DNA from: Amphiplicatus sp046296195
Lineage (GTDB): Bacteria > Pseudomonadota > Alphaproteobacteria > Caulobacterales > Parvularculaceae
Reading direction: 5' to 3'
DNA: 64,000 nucleotides
Assembly: GCA_046296195.1 (NCBI GenBank)
Contig: JBKBLR010000001.1
Location: 186,001 to 250,000 of the forward strand
Below are positions 59,786 through 64,000 of this stretch, piece by piece (the first letter of the stretch is position 1; every line of letters begins with the position of its first letter). The notes below the pieces were generated by a model. It saw nothing but the letters and a program-made list of their open reading frames with translations, made no database searches and had not been told where the DNA came from. A program made the position numbers and the translations under genes.

Positions 59786-60211
59786 TCAGCTCTTTGCTGT
59801 CCAGGAATCAAGCAGGGGGACGCCGCACGCCTCGAAGCCCCCGATATCCAGTGTTGCGAGAGTCGCGGCCGAAACCTTCGCGATGGCGGCGATCATCATG
59901 TCGACTGGATCCGCATGGAGGCCCTTCCGCTCGCGCGCGGCTGCGACCTCGCCGCAGGCGAAGGCGGCGTCCCTGTCGAAGGGCAGCAGCCGATCCCGGA
60001 ACGCTTCGTCGATGAAGAGGGCGAATCTCCTCTCAAGATTCTTCCGCCTCTTCCCGGCCGGCAGCCGATGGATGCTGCGCTGTATTTCCGCAACCGTAAT
60101 AGTCGTCGTCGTCACGTTGAGCGGGTCGCGCCCCGCGAGCCATGCTCCGACCTTGGCGTCCGGCGCCGGCCGCATCAGTTCGGAGATGACGTCAGTGTCG
60201 AGGATGATCAC
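59786..60211 (-). CDS. PIN-domain ribonuclease toxin, VapC/FitB-type
   Basis: A 141-residue PIN-domain protein. Acidic metal-site residues are visible as Asp5 (MIILDTDVISELMRP), Glu42 (ITVAEIQRSIHRLP) and Asp104 (PVDMMIAAIA), with Asp122 near the fourth position (TLDIGGFEACGV). RLPFDRDAA-like LLPFDRDAAFACGEVAA also fits the FitB/VapC subgroup. VapC toxins cleave tRNA or rRNA and are neutralised by the co-transcribed antitoxin, encoded just upstream with a 20-base overlap. Confidence 0.88.
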   Translation of the reverse strand: MIILDTDVISELMRPAPDAKVGAWLAGRDPLNVTTTTITVAEIQRSIHRLPAGKRRKNLERRFALFIDEAFRDRLLPFDRDAAFACGEVAAARERKGLHADPVDMMIAAIAKVSAATLATLDIGGFEACGVPLLDSWTAKS

Positions 60212-60548
60212 TCAGACCACCCTGCGCAAATTCGGAACCGAGCAGTAGCGTCCAGTCATTTGATTTGTCGCGGTGTGCTTGCGGAAAACCGCGCGCGCCG
60301 CTCGACGCGAAATCAGGCGGCGCGCGCCGCGAGGATCGCGGCGGCAGGTCAAGCTCGACCCCGCCCGCGGCGCCGAAATGCTCTTTCGCAAGGCCGACAA
60401 GCGACTTCGTCTCATCGCCATTCGCCGACGCCGCCTTCTGCAGCGCCCGGCGCGCATGGGCCTCAAGCGACATGCCCGCCTTCGCAGCGCGCACCCTTAG
60501 CGCCTCCTTCGTGCGGTCAGAAATGCCGTGAACATTTATATTAGCCAT
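60192..60548 (-). CDS. FitA/VapB-type antitoxin
   Basis: A 118-residue protein. NINVHGISDRTKEALRVRAAKAGMSLEAHARRAL is the short DNA-binding (ribbon-helix-helix-like) N-terminus of FitA/plasmid-stability antitoxins, and LAKEHFGAAGGVELDLPPRSSRRAPPDF resembles the toxin-binding tail. Typical family members end shortly after PPxFD; this one reads on for about 35 residues into the toxin gene, perhaps by loss of an early stop. A 28-base palindrome lies 26 bases upstream. Confidence 0.82.
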   Translation of the reverse strand: MANINVHGISDRTKEALRVRAAKAGMSLEAHARRALQKAASANGDETKSLVGLAKEHFGAAGGVELDLPPRSSRRAPPDFASSGARGFPQAHRDKSNDWTLLLGSEFAQGGLSDHPRH

Positions 60549-60573
60549 GACCGCCCGATCTCCGCGCCGGAAC

Positions 60574-60601
60574 TTGAGTCCAATGTATCCATTGGACTCA
60601 A
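60574..60601. promoter_or_regulatory. Perfect 12-bp-arm palindrome, likely operator of the TA module
   Basis: Arms TTGAGTCCAATG and CATTGGACTCAA enclose the 4-base centre TATC. On the minus strand the centre gives GATACATT, a plausible -10 region, so a bound antitoxin would cover the promoter. Autoregulation by a VapB/FitA-VapC complex bound to such a palindrome is known for the family. Confidence 0.8.
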
Positions 60602-60711
60602 ATGAGGGCAACCTAGCCGCCGAAGGCGATGAAATCCGGGGGCGGCGCCCGGCGCGCCAGCCTCTCTCACGCATGGCGGGTTCTCCGCGTCGCGAGCATT
60701 TCGATGGACTG

Positions 60712-61053
60712 CTAGAGAACGGGACGCCAGGGGGTTTCGGGCAGCGAGCCCGATTTCCAGAGGACGTGCATGTTGGAAAACGCCTGGTGATGCTGACCCG
60801 TCCACAGCACGAACGGGAGCCGTTCGGCCTCATCGAGCACGTTGAAGTCGTTCATGCCGCGGCCAAAAACGCTCGCCGCGTCCGTGCTCTGGACCATGGC
60901 GATGGTAAGGTCCTTGTTGGTTTTGAGGAACTGGCGGCTGGCGTTCGCCCGCAATTGCTTCGTATTCTGACGGACCCGCATCGCAAGAAAGACGAGCGTC
61001 GGCGCGCCGATGAGGGCGAGCGCGATCTGCGACAAGAGATAGAGATCGTTCAA
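60712..61053 (-). CDS. Hypothetical small membrane protein
   Basis: A 113-residue protein with an N-terminal membrane helix (LYLLSQIALALIGAPTLVFLAM) followed by RVRQNTKQLRANASRQFLKTNKDLTIAMVQS and VLWTGQHHQAFSNMHVLWKSGSLPETPWRPVL. The helix plus RQNTKQLRA pattern occurs in widespread unknown proteins that are usually longer (about 150-200 residues), so this copy may be C-terminally truncated. Function unknown. Confidence 0.55.
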   Translation of the reverse strand: MNDLYLLSQIALALIGAPTLVFLAMRVRQNTKQLRANASRQFLKTNKDLTIAMVQSTDAASVFGRGMNDFNVLDEAERLPFVLWTGQHHQAFSNMHVLWKSGSLPETPWRPVL

Positions 61054-61194
61054 TCCATAAGAGCCTCCGCGTTAGTCGAGGCTAGCACGCATCGACTTGC
61101 CCGGCCTGTCGCGCCGGACTGCATCTCGCCGTTGATCCGGGCCTTGGGAGGTCGATAATAGTCTGGATGTCGAGAGGCGAACCAGCGAGGCGGC

Positions 61195-62007
61195 ATGGAA
61201 GTCATCGATGCTTGGGCGCAGCTGCTGACGGCGCGGTTCGCCGGCGAGAAATGGCTGGCGCCGCTGTTGCGCTGGACCGGGCAGGACGCGGCGGCCGTCG
61301 CGCTGACGCCCGAGGCGCTCGTCGCCGCGATGGATGCGGCGGGCGTGTCGCTCTCGCTCGTTTCCGGCTGGTCGAGCCCGAAGGGCGCGCTCATTTCCAA
61401 TGATGAGGTGGAGGCGGCGGTCGATGCCGCGCCGCAGCGGCTGAAAGGGGTTCTGGGCGCCGACCTCGAGGACCTGATGGGAACGGTGCGCGACATCCGC
61501 GCGCGCGCCAAATCCGGCAAATTCGTCGGCGTGCGGGTCGTCCCATGGCTGTGGGGCCTGCCGCCGGACGACCGGCGTTATTATCCGATCTATGCCGCCT
61601 GCATCGACGCCGGCCTGCCCTTCTGCACACAGGTCGGCCACACGGGCCCATTGAAAAGCTCCGACACCGGGCGACTGATTCCCTATCTTGAGAACGTGTT
61701 GATCGACTTTCCGGAACTCGTCGTCGTCGGCGGCCATGTCGGCTTCCCGTGGATCGACGAGGTGAAGACGCTTCTGCGCAAGTTCCCGAATTTTCATGTC
61801 GACACCAGCGCCTACGCCCTCCATCGCCTGCCGGCGGATTTCGTCGCGCTGATGAAAGGCGAGGGGAGAGAGCGCATCATGTTCGGATCGAACTTCCCGA
61901 TGCTGACGCCAGGGCGCTGCCTTGAGAAGATCGACGCTCTCGGCCTCGACGCGGAGATGAGAGCTGCGTTTCTCGGCGGGAATGCGAAGCGGGTTTTCAG
62001 GCTCTGA
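61195..62007 (+). CDS. Amidohydrolase-2 (ACMSD-like) family protein
   Basis: A 270-residue TIM-barrel hydrolase. It starts MEVIDAWAQLL, where family members usually have D-x-H-x-H; both His are missing. FCTQVGHTGPL, VVVGGHVGFPWIDEV, FHVDTSAYAL and IMFGSNFPM carry the later His and Asp-type positions, although the final metal Asp (usually SDxP) is Asn here (SNFP). Loss of the first His pair suggests altered metal use or no metal. Decarboxylase or hydrolase function is therefore uncertain. Confidence 0.75.
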   Translation: MEVIDAWAQLLTARFAGEKWLAPLLRWTGQDAAAVALTPEALVAAMDAAGVSLSLVSGWSSPKGALISNDEVEAAVDAAPQRLKGVLGADLEDLMGTVRDIRARAKSGKFVGVRVVPWLWGLPPDDRRYYPIYAACIDAGLPFCTQVGHTGPLKSSDTGRLIPYLENVLIDFPELVVVGGHVGFPWIDEVKTLLRKFPNFHVDTSAYALHRLPADFVALMKGEGRERIMFGSNFPMLTPGRCLEKIDALGLDAEMRAAFLGGNAKRVFRL

Positions 62008-62201
62008 ACCCCACCACGCCACGCGGTCGTCAAACCTTCCCTTCGCGCCGGCGTCGAGGCCCCTTGATCGATGCGATGTCGGCGTCGCAACCGTCGCTTG
62101 GAGGCGTCGATCCGGCGATCTAAAATCACCTTGCGCCCTATTGATCCAGACACGGAGGAAATCCGCAATTGCTGTTTCAGGCGGCGCGCCCGGGCCCGGC
62201 C

Positions 62202-63950
62202 TCAATACCCTGCGACGGTTCCATCTTTGCGCATCTCCGTCGCGCCGACATAAACGCCGTTGGCGTGATCGCGCATGATCGCCTGATAGCCGCCGAAGAC
62301 GACGCCATTGTCGACGACGCGGACCTTGTGGCCCATCGCCTCCAGCCTCCTTCGCGTCGCCTCGGGCACGCCGGGCTCGAGCTCGAGAAGCCCGATCGGA
62401 TCGCCGTCGACGCCGGTCGGCTGCCGGCCGCCGTCATGATGAAAGCGCGCCGCGTCGCCGGCTTCCTGCAGGTTCATGCCGTAGTCGACGAGGTTGACGA
62501 TGACCTGCACATGGCCCTGCGGCTGCATGCCCCCGCCCATCAGGCCGAAGGAGAGCCATGGCTTGCCGTCTTTCAACGCGAACGCCGGGATGATCGTCTG
62601 GAACGGGCGCTTGCCGGGCGCGTAGGCGTTCGGATGATCCGGATCGAGATTAAAGAGCTCGCCGCGGTCATGCAGCATGAATCCGAGCCCGTCGGGGACG
62701 AGGCCGGAGCCCATGCCGCGATAATTCGACTGAATGAGGCTGACCATCATGCCGTCCTTGTCGGCGACGGTGAAATAGGTGGTGTCGCCTTCGCCTTCGA
62801 GCTTCGGTTCGCCCGGGGCCGGCGCGGTCATCGCCTTCTTCGGATCGATGAGCGCGAAGCGCTCGCGACCGTAAGCATCGGACAGAAGCCAGTCGGCGGG
62901 AATGCGCGCGAAGGCGGGGTCGGCATAATAGCGGGCGACGTCCTCGAAGGCGAGGCGCTTGGCCTCGACCATGTAGTGGAACGCCTCCGCCGAGCCGCGC
63001 GGCCATTGTTTAAGGTCGACATTTTTGAGAATGTTCAGCATCTGGAGCGCGGCGAAGCCTTGGCTGTTGGGCGGCAATTCGCAAACTGAAACCCCACGAT
63101 AGTCGACGCACCGCGGCTCGACCCATTCGGCCGCGTTCGCCGCGAAGTCCGCATAACGGAGATCGCCGCCGATGCGCTTCATATAGGCGTCGACGGTCTT
63201 TGCGATGGTTCCCTTATAGAAGGCGTCAGCGCCGCCCTTTGCGATCTCCTCATAGGTGCGAGCGAGGTCAGGATTGCGGAAGATCGTCCCCGCCGCCGGC
63301 GCGCCATTTGCGAAATAGGTCGCCCGCGCATTGTCGAACTCGCCGATCATCGGCAGGCGCTCCTCGAAGCGGGCGAGATTGGTCTTGAGGTAAAGGGCGA
63401 TGACCGGCGACACCGGGAAGCCGTCTTTCGCATAGCCGATGGCGGGCGCCAGAATCGTCCGCATCGGGAGCTTTCCGAAGCGGGCGTGCAGGGCGCCCCA
63501 GCCGCCGACGGCGCCCGGTACGGTGACCGGCAGCGCCCCCAGCGGGGGGATGCCCTTGCCTTCGCCGACGACCGCCGCCGACTTCGCGCGCGTTTCTTCG
63601 AGCGTGCGGCCCATCGGCGCTCTGCCCGACGCGTTGAGGCCGTATAGCCGCCCGGTCTTCGGGTCCCAGACGATGGCGAAGAGGTCCCCGCCGACGCCGC
63701 AGCCAGTCGGCTCCATCAGGCCGAGCGCCGCGTTCACGGCGATCGCCGCGTCCGCAGCCGAGCCGCCCTTCTTCAGTATGTCGATCGCAATCTGGCTTGC
63801 CAGCGGCTGCGCGGTCGCGGCCATCCCATGTTGGGCGATCACCGGGCTTCGCGACCAGTCGGCGCCGAGGGGGCGCGCGCCGGGACCGAGGTCCTGCGCA
63901 AGGGCGGGCGAGGCGGCGAGGGCCGCCGCGGCGAAAAGTCTTTTCATCAA
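62202..63950 (-). CDS. ggt: Gamma-glutamyltransferase
   Basis: A 582-residue exported Ntn-hydrolase precursor. Signal peptide MMKRLFAAAALAASPALA; MVAATQPLAS-like GMAATAQPLASQIAIDILKKGG and EPTGCGVGGDLFAIV in the large subunit; autocleavage before Thr390 in GEGDTTYFTVAD, exposing the nucleophile of the small subunit; SLIQSNYRGMGSGLVPDGLGFML is the later substrate loop. It cleaves gamma-glutamyl bonds of glutathione and related peptides in the periplasm. Its promoter lies at the window edge. The 194-base spacer after the amidohydrolase shows nothing recognisable. Confidence 0.95.
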   Translation of the reverse strand: MMKRLFAAAALAASPALAQDLGPGARPLGADWSRSPVIAQHGMAATAQPLASQIAIDILKKGGSAADAAIAVNAALGLMEPTGCGVGGDLFAIVWDPKTGRLYGLNASGRAPMGRTLEETRAKSAAVVGEGKGIPPLGALPVTVPGAVGGWGALHARFGKLPMRTILAPAIGYAKDGFPVSPVIALYLKTNLARFEERLPMIGEFDNARATYFANGAPAAGTIFRNPDLARTYEEIAKGGADAFYKGTIAKTVDAYMKRIGGDLRYADFAANAAEWVEPRCVDYRGVSVCELPPNSQGFAALQMLNILKNVDLKQWPRGSAEAFHYMVEAKRLAFEDVARYYADPAFARIPADWLLSDAYGRERFALIDPKKAMTAPAPGEPKLEGEGDTTYFTVADKDGMMVSLIQSNYRGMGSGLVPDGLGFMLHDRGELFNLDPDHPNAYAPGKRPFQTIIPAFALKDGKPWLSFGLMGGGMQPQGHVQVIVNLVDYGMNLQEAGDAARFHHDGGRQPTGVDGDPIGLLELEPGVPEATRRRLEAMGHKVRVVDNGVVFGGYQAIMRDHANGVYVGATEMRKDGTVAGY

Positions 63951-64000
63951 GGTCCCCTTGAACGGCGGGCGGCTATTTCGGGCAGTATCGCGCGGCGAGG

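Noticed and set aside
1..64000. CRISPR arrays, insertion sequences, prophage or integrase genes.
   Set aside because: No regularly spaced repeats, transposase or integrase motifs were seen on either strand.

Overview
This window comes from a high-GC alphaproteobacterium with Caulobacter-type cell-cycle biology. The evidence is a CckA-like hybrid kinase next to flhB-fliR-fliQ, perfect CtrA boxes (TTAA-N7-TTAA), and a ppsR | hemE intergenic region that looks like a Caulobacter-type chromosomal origin. Order or family (Caulobacterales, Maricaulales or Parvularculales-like) cannot be fixed from the sequence alone. Two runs of ten Ns show that it is a draft scaffold, and one of them sits in a chimeric stretch.

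Layout. 1-4.6 kb: end of a hybrid histidine kinase, an AmpG-like transporter, a lipoprotein, an adenosine kinase-like PfkB kinase and a dienelactone hydrolase. 4.6-5.2 kb: two tandem small Cys-rich secreted proteins. 5.3-7.2 kb: hslVU. 7.3-9.1 kb: a membrane protein with a prephenate dehydratase-like and an ACT-like region. 9.1-13.2 kb: smr, mltA, timA, secB and dnaQ, the usual origin-flanking set. 13.2-23.3 kb: cckA, flhB, fliR, fliQ, an amidohydrolase with a decayed paralogous remnant, lipoproteins, and fliE-flgC-flgB. 23.4-31.4 kb: patatin, S9 peptidase, a secreted helical protein, a proteasome-like Ntn hydrolase with a partner gene, two tiny membrane proteins and a GT87-like membrane protein. 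31.4-38.7 kb: selO, ilvA (chimeric at an N gap), a frameshifted phoX, and an NfeD/slipin operon. 38.8-49.0 kb: TonB-dependent receptor, TusA-like protein, SLR/peptidoglycan-binding protein, beta-helix protein (gap), tRNA-Leu(CAA), ExoD, DsbB, Coq7 and an M2 metallopeptidase. 49.2-55.4 kb: coaE, aroE, maf, ppsR, putative origin, hemE, hemJ and rho. 55.4-64 kb: DUF2474-cydB-cydA (cyanide-insensitive bd oxidase), a VapBC-like module followed by two unknown genes, an amidohydrolase and gamma-glutamyltransferase.

How it fits together. CckA feeds phosphate to CtrA in related bacteria. The fliQ promoter region and the putative origin both carry perfect CtrA boxes, and flgB has a near match, so the window holds both a controller and several likely targets of one circuit. 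The block normally contiguous in relatives (ppsR-maf-aroE-coaE-dnaQ, secB) is split here between coaE and dnaQ by about 36 kb. The most novel items are the 426-aa proteasome-like protein, the prephenate dehydratase-like membrane protein, and the origin-like region.
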